Part shown: positions 1-7,647 of the stretch, in pieces
Layout: each line of letters opens with the position of its first letter
Numbering within the stretch: position 1 is the first letter of the stretch
Assembly: GCA_016209155.1 (NCBI GenBank)
Contig: JACQWU010000017.1
Coordinates: 1-12,581, forward strand
Direction: 5' to 3'
DNA from: Candidatus Desantisiibacteriota bacterium
GTDB lineage: Bacteria; JACRDZ01
DNA length: 12,581 nucleotides
Notes under the pieces: model-generated
What the model was told of the DNA's origin: nothing
Seen by the model: the letters and a program-made list of their open reading frames with translations, nothing else
Database searches by the model: none
Program-made: the position numbers and the translations under genes

Positions 1-2437
1 TTTCAATTTCCAAAAAAGTCCATGTATTATTATCCGGAGCAAATTTATTAATTCCTGCATTTGTCCCCATATAAATATTATTGTTATCATCATAAGTTAT
101 AAATGATACATTATTATTAAGAATAAGGCCTCCGTTATCATCATATGATTTCCATGAATTATTATTAAGAGATGATACTCCGGTCAGAGTACCAAACCAT
201 ATTTTCCCATATTTATCCGTCATAATTGAATTAATTGAATTATTTATAAGCCCGTAATATGAAGAAGTATAATTTGTCCATAAATTATTTCCATTAAATT
301 TACTTACACCGCTCGAATATGTACCAAACCATATATTCCCAGCATTATCATGGCTTATTGCGGTAATCTCATTATCAATTAATTTAGATGGAGAAGAAGT
401 GTAATAGGTCCAATTGTTTCTTGCAGAATCAAACCTTGCAACTCCGCCTCCATTTGTACCTATCCATAATTCATTATTATTATCTATATCTAAAGCAGAA
501 ACTCTAAATACCTGAGGGACATGAGGTATTTCATCAGTATATGACTGCCACGCTTTCACAGCCGGATCATAACAGTTTAATCCAATAGAAGTTCCAATCC
601 AGAGTTTTCTATTTTTATCTAAAGTAAGAGAAGTAATATCATTATCCAGCAATGTTCCCGGAGTAAGAGAAGTATATGATTCAAAATGCCATGTTGTCTC
701 AAATGAATATTTGCATAATCCGCTTGATGTGCCTATCCAGAGATCTTTATTTGTTGTATCCATTGCCAGTGCTTTTATATTGTTATTTATAAGGCCATCA
801 ACTGTTGTAAATTTGCCATATGTTTTACTGTCTATATTCCATCTGACCAAACCTCCGGTAGTCCCGGCCCATAATACGTTACCTTCTGCCGCCATACAAT
901 TTATAATGTTACCGTTAGTCCATGTTAGCCAGAAAGAAGGATTAATGGTAAAGTTCACTGCTGTTGATCCGTATTTCCCTTTGCTATCTTTGGCAATCAG
1001 ACTTAAAATATGATTCCCGGAGGAAAGATTCCCTGTAAAAATTTCTTTATAATTTCCGAGAAAACCATCTATACTTGATTGCCAGCGCAATGAGGTATCT
1101 GCCATAACTCCATCTTCATAATCAGTTCCATATCCTTTTAATAATACCTGTTTCTTTTCATCCTCATTTCCCCCTGAACGCGGAGATATAATCACGGGGA
1201 TGAGAGAATTATTAAATTCATTAACTACAATGGTTACGGTATCATAGCTGTAATTATTTTCACTATCATGAACCTCTAATATTATATCGTGATTATAGCG
1301 TATACTAAGTCCGCTAAAAGTAATTGTTTTACCTGTTCCGATAATTTTTTTATCCTTAACAGAAGTCCAGATAAAAACATCTTCCGGCAAATCACCATCT
1401 TCGGCATCTAACCCTTCACCCAGAAAAATGATATTGTCCCCTTCCTCAAAAACTGTTCCCTGCTCAGGGCTTTTTATTTTAACCTGCGGATATTCAAGCA
1501 TAGCTTTTGTTATAATTGAAACAGAATCATAAGCAGAACAACCTAAAGAGTCAGTCGCTCTGATTTTTAAGATGTGTTCCCCAAGATTAAAACCGCTTAA
1601 ATCAAGCTCAATAGTATGCCCGATCCATGATTTACCTTCTTCCTGTGCTGAAATCCATACAAAAGAATTATTATTTAAAAGAATACCTTCATCAGGATCT
1701 TCAGCAAATGCATTCAAATTTACGACATCTGTTGTCGCATAATATTTTTTTAGAACTGAATTAATATTAACTGTTGGCGGACGATTAATAACTATTTTAA
1801 TAAAAGCCGAATCCATAACATTTTCCCGGTTTGTTGCGATAAAACGAATAATATGCTCTCCGGGTGAAAGTGAAGAAGTAGTGAAAGATGAGTCATATCC
1901 CAAAAAATTATCCTTATTTGATGACCATTTAAGAACCTCACCATAAAGCATTAGATTAAGATTAACATCTCGCGCATTTCCGCTGAAATGGACTGTTTCA
2001 TACTGCAAAAAAACAGAATTATTAATTGGGGATAAAATCCTTACTTCAGGGTGGCTTTTTGCAATTTTTATTTTTACGGAAGCTGAACCTTCGGCATGAT
2101 TGCTGTCAACTGCTTTAAGAATAATAAGGGCGTCTCCGGGCAAAAAAGCGGGATCAGACATACTAATTGAGATTGAATTGCCCTTACCTATTAAAATATC
2201 CGAAATAAACCAGCTGAGATTTTCTCCGCTTAATTCTCCATCCTCGGTATCAATTGCTTTTCCCTTAAATAATACTGAAGTAGTATCCAATTTAAAAAAA
2301 ATTTGCCCTTTTGAAGGGTAAATAATACTGACTTCAGGAGAGGTATTATTATTTTTCTTTTTAGAACTTTTACCGGTTGAACAGGCAAGTCCCAGCCAGA
2401 CTATTATAAATATAAAAATAACAGCTTTGGTTTTCAC
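1..2437 (-). CDS. Ig-like repeat / Reg_prop beta-propeller lipoprotein, 3' end outside the window
   Basis: The frame is open from a GTG at 2437 to the window edge, giving about 812 residues with no stop. GTG is chosen because GGAG lies 8 bases upstream and the ATG two bases earlier runs straight into TGA. Residues 1-18 form a hydrophobic signal ending LGLAC, a loose lipobox with the lipidated Cys at 19. Five domains of about 90 residues follow (about 33-125, 130-217, 220-310, 318-405, 411-498). Each resembles PKD/Ig-like folds, with recurrent D-x-E-D-G, a central W-x-S and G-x-H-x-I/L patterns. From about residue 503 there are seven propeller repeats of about 43 residues with the core LWIGT-x-x-GL (LWAGT, LWIGT three times, IWFGT twice, IYMGT), typical of two-component regulator propeller (Reg_prop) repeats. 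The mature protein should face the periplasm or cell surface. No kinase or output domain is visible, but the C-terminus is missing. It starts 36 bases after argB on the same strand. The domain call is strong; the function is unknown. Confidence 0.9.
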   Translation of the reverse strand, partial: MKTKAVIFIFIIVWLGLACSTGKSSKKKNNNTSPEVSIIYPSKGQIFFKLDTTSVLFKGKAIDTEDGELSGENLSWFISDILIGKGNSISISMSDPAFLPGDALIILKAVDSNHAEGSASVKIKIAKSHPEVRILSPINNSVFLQYETVHFSGNARDVNLNLMLYGEVLKWSSNKDNFLGYDSSFTTSSLSPGEHIIRFIATNRENVMDSAFIKIVINRPPTVNINSVLKKYYATTDVVNLNAFAEDPDEGILLNNNSFVWISAQEEGKSWIGHTIELDLSGFNLGEHILKIRATDSLGCSAYDSVSIITKAMLEYPQVKIKSPEQGTVFEEGDNIIFLGEGLDAEDGDLPEDVFIWTSVKDKKIIGTGKTITFSGLSIRYNHDIILEVHDSENNYSYDTVTIVVNEFNNSLIPVIISPRSGGNEDEKKQVLLKGYGTDYEDGVMADTSLRWQSSIDGFLGNYKEIFTGNLSSGNHILSLIAKDSKGKYGSTAVNFTINPSFWLTWTNGNIINCMAAEGNVLWAGTTGGLVRWNIDSKTYGKFTTVDGLINNNIKALAMDTTNKDLWIGTSSGLCKYSFETTWHFESYTSLTPGTLLDNDITSLTLDKNRKLWIGTSIGLNCYDPAVKAWQSYTDEIPHVPQVFRVSALDIDNNNELWIGTNGGGVARFDSARNNWTYYTSSPSKLIDNEITAISHDNAGNIWFGTYSSGVSKFNGNNLWTNYTSSYYGLINNSINSIMTDKYGKIWFGTLTGVSSLNNNSWKSYDDNGGLILNNNVSFITYDDNNNIYMGTNAGINKFAPDNNTWTFLEIE

Positions 2438-2473
2438 ATGAAAATCTCCACAAATTATTGATGATTATATGTT

Positions 2474-3349
2474 TTAAATAATTACCTCAGTACCTATCCC
2501 TTTACTCGTAAAAATTTCCAGTAATATTGCATGCGTTAATCCTGCATTAATTATATGAGTTTTTTCAACACCGCCATTCAAAGCTTTTATACAGGCATCA
2601 ACTTTGGGGATCATTCCTTCAACAATAGTTTTATTACCTATCAATTTGCTGATAGTATCTTTTTTTAATGAAGGAATAAGCTCTCTCTTCTTATCATATA
2701 TACCATCAACATCTGTTAAAAGTATTAATTTTGTTGCTTTTAATGCATTAGCAATTGTTCCTGCCGCGGTATCAGCATTTAAATTATATGTTTCTCCATT
2801 ATCACCGTAACCAATTGAAGAAATTACAGGAATAAATCCATTTTGAGATAAGATATTAAATAATGTTGTATCAACATTTGTTATTTCACCGACAAAACCA
2901 ATATCAGTATTCTTTTTATTTTTGCCTGTTCCTAATTTTAAAATATGTTTTTTAGCTTTAATACAATGTCCGTCTTTTCCCGTTATGCCGACAGCTTTAC
3001 CTCCATGAAAATTAATAAGACTAACAAGCTCTTTATTTATACTTCCTCCGAGAACCATTTCAACGATATCCATGGTTTCTTTATCAGTTACCCTGAAACC
3101 ATTAACAAATTCGCTTTCTTTTCCCATTTTTTTCATAATCTCAGTTATTTTTTTACCGCCGCCGTGAACAAGGATAGGATTAATCCCCATCTTTTTCATA
3201 AAGATTATATCTAATATAACATTTTTCTTTGCCTCCTCATACTCCAATGCACTTCCGCCATATTTTATCACAAAAGTTTTACCGCTAAATTCATGTAAAT
3301 ACGGCAGTGATTCAATGAGAACCTTTGCTTTTTCGATAGCCTCTTTCAT
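2474..3349 (-). CDS. argB: Acetylglutamate kinase
   Basis: This 291-residue protein phosphorylates N-acetyl-L-glutamate with ATP, the second step of the acetylated arginine pathway, in the cytoplasm. Family motifs are all visible: KYGGSAL with the phosphate-binding Lys at 29, VHGGGKKI (61-68), GFRVTD with substrate-binding Arg86, GITGKDG (121-127), NADTAAG with Asp193, LTDVDGI (211-217) and GMIPKVDAC with Lys249. The extra N-terminal helix before residue 25 (ALIESLPYL-type) and the C-terminal HAILLEIFTSKGIGT segment are features of arginine-inhibited hexameric enzymes, so feedback inhibition by arginine is inferred. The ATG is supported by an AAGGA-type ribosome site just upstream. No other arginine gene is nearby, so it appears isolated from its pathway. 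It may be cotranscribed with the downstream lipoprotein gene. Confidence 0.97.
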   Translation of the reverse strand: MKEAIEKAKVLIESLPYLHEFSGKTFVIKYGGSALEYEEAKKNVILDIIFMKKMGINPILVHGGGKKITEIMKKMGKESEFVNGFRVTDKETMDIVEMVLGGSINKELVSLINFHGGKAVGITGKDGHCIKAKKHILKLGTGKNKKNTDIGFVGEITNVDTTLFNILSQNGFIPVISSIGYGDNGETYNLNADTAAGTIANALKATKLILLTDVDGIYDKKRELIPSLKKDTISKLIGNKTIVEGMIPKVDACIKALNGGVEKTHIINAGLTHAILLEIFTSKGIGTEVII

Positions 3350-3387
3350 TTTTTTCCTTTCTGTTGAAAATTAAGTTTTTATAGTTG

Positions 3388-3556
3388 TTGATTTATCAAT
3401 CTTTTTCATAGGATATCCTGTACAAATTTACACACTCCGACTGCAATTTTCACCCTAAACTATAGCCATCCCTTGTAGCTGGCGAATTAACATTCACTTT
3501 GTTTATGGTTGACCACTATTTATAATAATTATGTAGCTTTTAGCTTGATAAATCAA
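3388..3556. repeat. Segment bounded by inverted 12-base repeats; possible decayed mobile element
   Basis: TTGATTTATCAA at 3388-3399 recurs as its exact reverse complement TTGATAAATCAA at 3545-3556. The match extends inward to 14 of 15 positions. The enclosed bases hold no convincing gene in any frame. They include a perfect 10-base palindrome AGGATATCCT near 3410. This layout would fit a miniature inverted-repeat element or the remnant of an insertion sequence, but no transposase and no target-site duplication was recognised. It lies in the leader of argB, so one arm could also be a regulatory site. Confidence 0.3.
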
Positions 3557-3560
3557 GTAA

Positions 3561-3713
3561 TTATTTAAAATTATTATCCACGAAGAACATGAAGAAAAAG
3601 AGAGAATGATAACTTTTGATTCCTTCAATTTCTAAAGAAATCAATTTAGAACGTGGAATTATGCCAAAAGCAGTTTCTTTATAACTTGTTTCACCGATTT
3701 TCTTTGAGTTCAT
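3561..3713 (-). pseudogene. Truncated second ORF of a small two-gene unit, broken by a repeat
   Basis: A 50-codon frame starts at the ATG at 3713, inside the last codons of the upstream small ORF (23-base overlap, shifted frame). Its first 33 residues look like the start of a normal cytoplasmic protein, including ETAFGIIPRSKLI and LEIEGIK. After Lys33 the character changes abruptly to a Phe-rich tail (residues 34-50) ending at TAA. That tail is the reverse complement of a CCACGAAGAACATGAAG-type repeat, not plausible protein. The simplest reading is a gene, normally longer, whose 3' part was replaced by the repeat. I cannot name the family with confidence; a toxin of a toxin-antitoxin pair is one possibility, because a small overlapping ORF precedes it. 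Confidence 0.45.
3563..3614. repeat. Repeat similar to the one downstream of the tandem cheW gene
   Basis: The + strand at 3578-3597 reads CCACGAAGAACATGAAGAAA. It aligns with CCATAGAACATCGAGAAAAA at 10273-10292, sharing CCA, AGAACAT and AGAAAA blocks with a 2-base length difference. The boundaries are approximate: the left side merges with AT-rich sequence and the right side meets the last plausible codon of the broken ORF at about 3615. No clear second palindromic arm was found, so this looks like a half or decayed copy. Confidence 0.45.
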
Positions 3714-3894
3714 GAAGTTTTAATTTGTTTAAAACTCTTTCTACCATTTCCATTGTAGTTTCAGGGTTTTCAGTTTTTGTTGTTCGGTAAATCATTCTTT
3801 TTTCAAATAAGTGCAGGTAATCCTGACGCACCTTGCTTAAGCGGGAAGTCTTTTGATATTTTTTTAAAATCGTATTTATTTGTTTGTTTAGCAT
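3691..3894 (-). CDS. Small basic protein of unknown function
   Basis: This 67-residue frame is rich in Lys, Arg and Glu and is predicted to be largely helical, with no signal peptide or membrane segment. I do not recognise the family. Its 3' end overlaps the ATG of the broken ORF at 3561-3713 by 23 bases, a coupling often seen in two-gene units such as toxin-antitoxin pairs, so an antitoxin-like role is a guess from context only. Against it being expressed, no convincing ribosome site precedes the ATG at 3894; the upstream bases are T-rich. It may be a relic left behind after its partner was destroyed. It is separated from lemA by about 150 AT-rich bases in which I see no other gene. Confidence 0.4.
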   Translation of the reverse strand: MLNKQINTILKKYQKTSRLSKVRQDYLHLFEKRMIYRTTKTENPETTMEMVERVLNKLKLHELKENR

Positions 3895-4048
3895 AATTAA
3901 AAAATAACATAAAGAAATAAGGTAGTCAACTAAAACTAATTTTTAATTCACTGGATTTAATCGATTTATTTATATGGGATAAATTTTACTATGTCTGATT
4001 TTTTCATCACTATTTAAAAGATATATCCAGTTTTTAAATAAACTAATT

Positions 4049-4627
4049 TTAAAATTCCACTTCCGGCACTTTTATATCCTCTTTTTCCAATTTATAATAA
4101 GGCGCTTCTTTTAATCCTTTGAAACTCGCGAATATATTTCCCGGGATTTTTCTAACATAAGTATTAAAATCATTTACAGTTTCATTAAAACGCATTCTTT
4201 CAACTGCTATCCGATTTTCCGTTCCTGCTAATTCATCCTGAAGGCGGATAAAATTTTGGTCGGCTTTAAGGTTAGGATAATTTTCCACAACCACCAGAAG
4301 CCGCGATAGTGCGCCTTCCAGTCCTCTTGCCGCTTCGATTTTCTCACCGACTGAAACGTTTTTGTCAAATGTACCGGCGAGCTTGCTTCTTGCTTCAGCT
4401 ACTTCGCCGATCACTTTTTCTTCATGCGCCGCAAAACCTTTTACTGTGCTTACTAAATTCGGTATAAGGTCGCTTCTTCGTTTCAATTGATTCTCAACTT
4501 GCGCCCATGCTGATTTAACCGCTTCATCTTTTGTAACCACTGTATTCAACCCGCTTATAAAAAATATTGATCCGAATAAAATCACCAATAAAACCGCACC
4601 TATTACAATTCCCGTTTTACCGAACAT
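4049..4627 (-). CDS. lemA: LemA family protein
   Basis: This 192-residue protein is full length for the family. A single membrane segment occupies about residues 5-27, followed by the long helical LemA domain. Recognisable are the stretch after the membrane helix (NTVVTKDEAVKSAWAQVENQ), the RRSDLIPNLV motif, NYPNLKADQNF, and the C-terminal tail ending KVPEVEF. Family members have an N-terminal helix in the membrane and a helical bundle; their molecular role is unsettled. A very strong GGGGGG ribosome site precedes the ATG. It lies downstream of a TPM-domain gene on the same strand, a pairing common in bacteria, though lemA usually comes first. A repeat-rich 187-base gap separates the two, so coupling may be loose. 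Confidence 0.95.
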   Translation of the reverse strand: MFGKTGIVIGAVLLVILFGSIFFISGLNTVVTKDEAVKSAWAQVENQLKRRSDLIPNLVSTVKGFAAHEEKVIGEVAEARSKLAGTFDKNVSVGEKIEAARGLEGALSRLLVVVENYPNLKADQNFIRLQDELAGTENRIAVERMRFNETVNDFNTYVRKIPGNIFASFKGLKEAPYYKLEKEDIKVPEVEF

Positions 4628-4719
4628 TTGTATCCCCCCTATTTTTTATTAATAATACCTAAATTTGAAGTGTAAGATTCAGGTAACAATTTATAAACTA
4701 TCTGATAGCCTTAAGGTAT

Positions 4720-4832
4720 TTTCTCATCTTTTCGTCCCTCGTCCCTCGTCTTTTCGTTCCTCATCATCTCATCTTTTCGTCCTTTCGTCCCTCGTCCTTT
4801 CGTCCTTTGATCTTTTAAAATCTTTCATCTTC
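4720..4832. repeat. Degenerate heptamer/octamer pyrimidine tract
   Basis: The + strand is a run of imperfect 7-8 base units ending in CGTC or CATC (CCTCGTC, TTTTCGTC, CTTTCGTC, CTTTGATC, TTTCATC). The opposite strand is a purine run of GGACGAA and GGACGAG units. The tract covers the last codons and stop of the TPM gene and most of the gap before lemA. Such strand-asymmetric short repeats typically grow by replication slippage. It has no spacer structure of a CRISPR array. Confidence 0.8.
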
Positions 4833-5366
4833 AGTATTTGTATTAGCATTTCCCTGAATTATTACTTTATATTCATTGCTGATTATTCTGACAACCTCCA
4901 TTGTTCCATTTTTTAGCCCTGAGCTAAAATCACCTGTTTTCAAAGACGGGATCATCACCTTATCTATAATTTGCCCTGCCAATCCATCAGGAATAACACC
5001 TTCAAGTCCGTAACCAACTTCAATCTTTATCTTTCTTTCCTTGATTGCAAGTAAAATCATTATACCTGTATCTTTCCCTTTTTCTCCTATTTTCCACTTT
5101 TCAAAAAGTTTTACCGCGTACGTCTCAATTGTTTCATTACCTATTGTTGTTAAAGTTACCACTGCAACTTCTACTTTTGTTTTACCTTTTAATTCCTGTA
5201 TCATATTAGACATTTGCCGGTTATCATCGGCAGAAATTACATTCGCGAAATCACTGACATATCCAACCGGTGAAGGATAATCCGATTTAGCAGCTATAAC
5301 TGCAATCTTTAAAAAACACAAAATGAAAATAATTATATAAAAAAATGCATTAATATTTTTTTTCAT
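4815..5366 (-). CDS. TPM-domain (YgcG/Psb32-like) exported protein, short C-terminus
   Basis: The 183-residue protein has a Lys-rich start and hydrophobic signal (about residues 7-25), then a TPM domain at about 33-165. The entry motif YPSPVGYVSDFANVIS, the EVAVVTL strand, the WKIGEKGKDTGIMILL segment, EVGYGLEGVIPD and the final helix are all clear. TPM proteins are exported and membrane-anchored; proposed roles range from phosphatase-like activity to photosystem repair, with no settled general function. Many bacterial relatives continue into a transmembrane and Gly-rich C-terminus. This one stops soon after the domain, and its last residues and stop lie inside a short repeat tract, so the tail may have been lost. 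Its ATG overlaps the stop of the upstream nucleotidyltransferase-like gene by four bases (ATGA), implying translational coupling. Confidence 0.92.
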   Translation of the reverse strand: MKKNINAFFYIIIFILCFLKIAVIAAKSDYPSPVGYVSDFANVISADDNRQMSNMIQELKGKTKVEVAVVTLTTIGNETIETYAVKLFEKWKIGEKGKDTGIMILLAIKERKIKIEVGYGLEGVIPDGLAGQIIDKVMIPSLKTGDFSSGLKNGTMEVVRIISNEYKVIIQGNANTNTEDERF

Positions 5367-6109
5367 AGTTTATCAGCCATATCAGCAAGTTTAGTTAATA
5401 AAGATAAATATTTTCCTAAAAAAGATGCCGCATCTTTGCCCTCTATCTTTCCGTCCCCTTTTCTATCTCGCAGGATAGAAATTAAAATATCTTTTTCCAA
5501 TCCAAATTCATTGCACACTATATTGATAATAGATTCTTTGTCCTGGGGTGGAATTTTATTCTTTAATCTGATTAAATTTTTAAATATAGGGATAAATGAT
5601 GAAAAAGTGGAACCAATGATTTTTTCAATTTCTTTTGACTTTTGCCCGCGCTCCAAATATATCTGTCTTAACCGGATGATCTTTCCTTTTAATTCAGACT
5701 CACATTGCAGACGTAAATTGCTGATAGGAATATCCAGATTAATAAATGTATCTTTCCCAAATAATAAAATGTGATTTTCTTTAATATCCAAAAATTCAAT
5801 CGGAAAAATATCTGTTGAATTTTTAATTTCTTCTGAAGTAAAAAAAAGCGGTGGGACTAATCCTTTTTTAGCGTAGTTTTCAAATAAATTTAAAACCGGT
5901 TGAAACAGCAAAAGATTCGTGTCTTTTACTATTAATAAAATATTAATATTTGATTTCCCTTCAATAAAATCAGAACCTGTCGCGCTTCCATATAAAATAA
6001 TAGAATCAATCAATAATGAGCTTTTGTTCAATAATTTTTGGCAGAAGGTTTCAACTGTATTTCTGACTTTTATATTTAATTTATCAAGATTAAGTATTTC
6101 ATAACTCAT
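5363..6109 (-). CDS. Nucleotidyltransferase-like protein with a diverged active site
   Basis: This 248-residue soluble protein carries the start of a Pol-beta/MNT-type nucleotidyltransferase fold: LYGSATGSDF (39-48) then GKSNINILLIV (51-61). In active enzymes of this fold the Gly-Ser is followed by an Asp-x-Asp that binds metal; here those positions are Asn54 and Asn56, so catalysis is doubtful. The middle (EFLDIKENHILLFGKD) and the RLQCESELKGKIIRLRQ helix look conserved and suggest a defined family; the C-terminal third is helical. The ATG has a good GAGGAG ribosome site. It overlaps the TPM gene by four bases and lemA follows, so the three probably work together. The substrate is unknown; a binding or regulatory role is possible. 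Confidence 0.75.
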   Translation of the reverse strand: MSYEILNLDKLNIKVRNTVETFCQKLLNKSSLLIDSIILYGSATGSDFIEGKSNINILLIVKDTNLLLFQPVLNLFENYAKKGLVPPLFFTSEEIKNSTDIFPIEFLDIKENHILLFGKDTFINLDIPISNLRLQCESELKGKIIRLRQIYLERGQKSKEIEKIIGSTFSSFIPIFKNLIRLKNKIPPQDKESIINIVCNEFGLEKDILISILRDRKGDGKIEGKDAASFLGKYLSLLTKLADMADKL

Positions 6110-6170
6110 AATACTCTCCTCATCAATTTATACAAATAGAAACACATCGTTAGTTACCCGGCTTTATGGT

Positions 6171-6194
6171 AGGACAGGCATTCCTCCCTGTCTT
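6171..6194. repeat. Inverted repeat downstream of hslU
   Basis: GACAGG at 6173-6178 pairs with CCTGTC at 6187-6192, extended by a G-T and an A-T pair, around an 8-base loop. It sits just after the hslU stop in an otherwise AT-rich gap. No T-run follows on the hslU strand, so it is not a classical intrinsic terminator. It may still stabilise the 3' end, or be a small repetitive palindrome. Confidence 0.45.
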
Positions 6195-6202
6195 TATCCA
6201 TT

Positions 6203-7639
6203 TTAAACAACTTTCTCCGCGAGCGGAGGATTAATAAATCCCAGCGATCTTTTTTCTTTAAGTTCATCGTCTTTTAAAATATCCTCAATTTTAACATTTT
6301 TTTCTATATAAGCTTTATCAATAATTATTTTTTCACCTTTTCGTTCCGGCGCTTCAAAAGATATATCTGCAAGTATTTTTTCCATAATACTATAAAGCCT
6401 TCTCGCTCCGATATCTTCAGTACGTTGATTTATCTCCATTGCTAATGACGCAATCTTGTCCAATGACTCATTTTTAAATACCAAATCAACCTCTTCCGCT
6501 TTTAAAAGAGCTGTATATTGTTTTATTAGCGCATTTTTAGGTTCCTTCAAAATACGGACAAAATCATCTTTGTTCAATCTGTCCAGCCTTACTCTTATCG
6601 GGAAACGACCCTGAAGTTCAGGAATAAGATCAGAAGGCTTGGATACATTAAATGCTCCGGCCGCAATAAATAAAATATGATCTGTTTTTACCATACCGTA
6701 TTTTGTGGGAATGGTTGAACTTTCAATAATAGGCAGTAGATCTCTTTGAACACCTTCTCTCGACACATCTGGTCCGGATTTACCTTCCCTTCCTGCAATT
6801 TTATCTATTTCATCAATAAAAACAATTCCGGATTCCTCAACTCTTTTTATAGCCTGTTCAATAACTTTGTCCATATCTACAAGCCTTTGAGATTCTTCTT
6901 CAACAAAATATTCATAAGCTTCATTCATAAGCATTTTTTTCTTTTTTGTTTTTTTAGGGGGGAAAGCATTACCGAGCATATCTTGAAAATTTACTCCCAT
7001 TTCTTCAAGCCCTGAGCTTGAAAATATTTCTATCATTGCTGTACGCATCTCTCTGTTATTCAGTTTCCCTTCTCTAAAAAGATTTCGCAATTTTTCTCTG
7101 GTTTCAAGAAAATCTATTTCCTTATTTTCTTCTTTTTGAGCTTCATTATTATTTTCTACTTCTGCTATATTTTCGTCTTTTATATTCCCGTTTTTTTGTA
7201 CTTTGCGCGGCCGTTTTTTTCTTGTCTCCGGCAAAAGCAAGTCCAGAATACGTTCTTCAGCAAGCTTCCCGGCCTGCTCTTTAACATGTTCAGTCTTTTC
7301 CTCCCTTACCATCTTAACAGCAAGTTCAGTGAGATCTCGGATCATTGACTCAACATCTCTGCCTACATACCCCACCTCTGTAAATTTAGAGGCTTCAACT
7401 TTAATAAAAGGAGCCTGTGCAAGTTTAGCAAGACGCCTGGCTATTTCGGTCTTACCAATCCCTGTTGATCCGATCATGATTATATTTTTTGGCGTAACTT
7501 CATCCTTTAAATCAGGATCAAGCTGCTGTCTGCGCCAGCGGCTTCTCAAAGCAATCGCAACCGCCTTCTTAGCTCTGTTTTGTCCTACGATATATTTATC
7601 CAGTTCTTCCACTATCTGTTTTGGTGTTAATATTTCCAA
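6203..7639 (-). CDS. hslU: HslU (ClpY) ATPase subunit of the HslUV protease, altered C-terminus
   Basis: The 478-residue AAA+ unfoldase normally caps the HslV peptidase and feeds it unfolded proteins in the cytoplasm. Visible motifs are the N-terminal [17 protein letters not shown], Walker A GSTGIGKT (57-64), pore loop GYVG (90-93), the charged intermediate domain (about 110-240), Walker B IVFIDEID (272-279), sensor 1 region AAGAF (326-330), arginine-finger region [10 protein letters not shown] and sensor 2 GARRL (411-415). It starts with TTG, supported by AAAGGGAG 8 bases upstream. The end is odd: most HslU proteins finish in a short SRYIL-like tail that inserts into HslV, whereas here the alignment diverges after DDEL (about 460) and adds an unrelated tail of about 18 residues encoded partly by a GC-rich hairpin. 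hslV, usually just upstream, is absent; miaB is there instead, 22 bases away. Confidence 0.95.
   Translation of the reverse strand: MEILTPKQIVEELDKYIVGQNRAKKAVAIALRSRWRRQQLDPDLKDEVTPKNIIMIGSTGIGKTEIARRLAKLAQAPFIKVEASKFTEVGYVGRDVESMIRDLTELAVKMVREEKTEHVKEQAGKLAEERILDLLLPETRKKRPRKVQKNGNIKDENIAEVENNNEAQKEENKEIDFLETREKLRNLFREGKLNNREMRTAMIEIFSSSGLEEMGVNFQDMLGNAFPPKKTKKKKMLMNEAYEYFVEEESQRLVDMDKVIEQAIKRVEESGIVFIDEIDKIAGREGKSGPDVSREGVQRDLLPIIESSTIPTKYGMVKTDHILFIAAGAFNVSKPSDLIPELQGRFPIRVRLDRLNKDDFVRILKEPKNALIKQYTALLKAEEVDLVFKNESLDKIASLAMEINQRTEDIGARRLYSIMEKILADISFEAPERKGEKIIIDKAYIEKNVKIEDILKDDELKEKRSLGFINPPLAEKVV
6213..6230. repeat. GC-rich hairpin in the last codons of hslU
   Basis: CTCCGC at 6215-6220 and GCGGAG at 6223-6228 form a perfect inverted repeat with a two-base centre. 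It is a marked GC island in AT-rich DNA. It encodes the Pro-Leu-Ala-Glu part of the atypical HslU tail, suggesting that the tail was added or replaced by a small palindromic insertion. Confidence 0.55.
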
Positions 7640-7647
7640 TTTAGTTA

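Noticed and set aside
711-1013. A 100-codon + strand frame opposite the propeller gene.
   Set aside because: The minus strand carries clear Reg_prop repeats; the + frame has no recognisable features.
3400-3544. Possible terminal fragment of an IS21- or IS256-type insertion sequence.
   Set aside because: Some short stretches looked familiar, but no transposase residues or definable ends could be shown, so no family is claimed.
3950-4031. ACTGGAT and ATCCAGT inverted 7-mers downstream of lemA.
   Set aside because: The 68-base separation and short arms are expected by chance in this sequence.
4720-4832. Short repeats considered as a CRISPR array.
   Set aside because: Units are only 7-8 bases with no unique spacers; it is a slippage-type tract.
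6203-6260. A frameshift as the cause of the unusual HslU C-terminus.
   Set aside because: Neither alternative frame encodes an SRYIL-like tail nearby, so a simple frameshift does not explain it.
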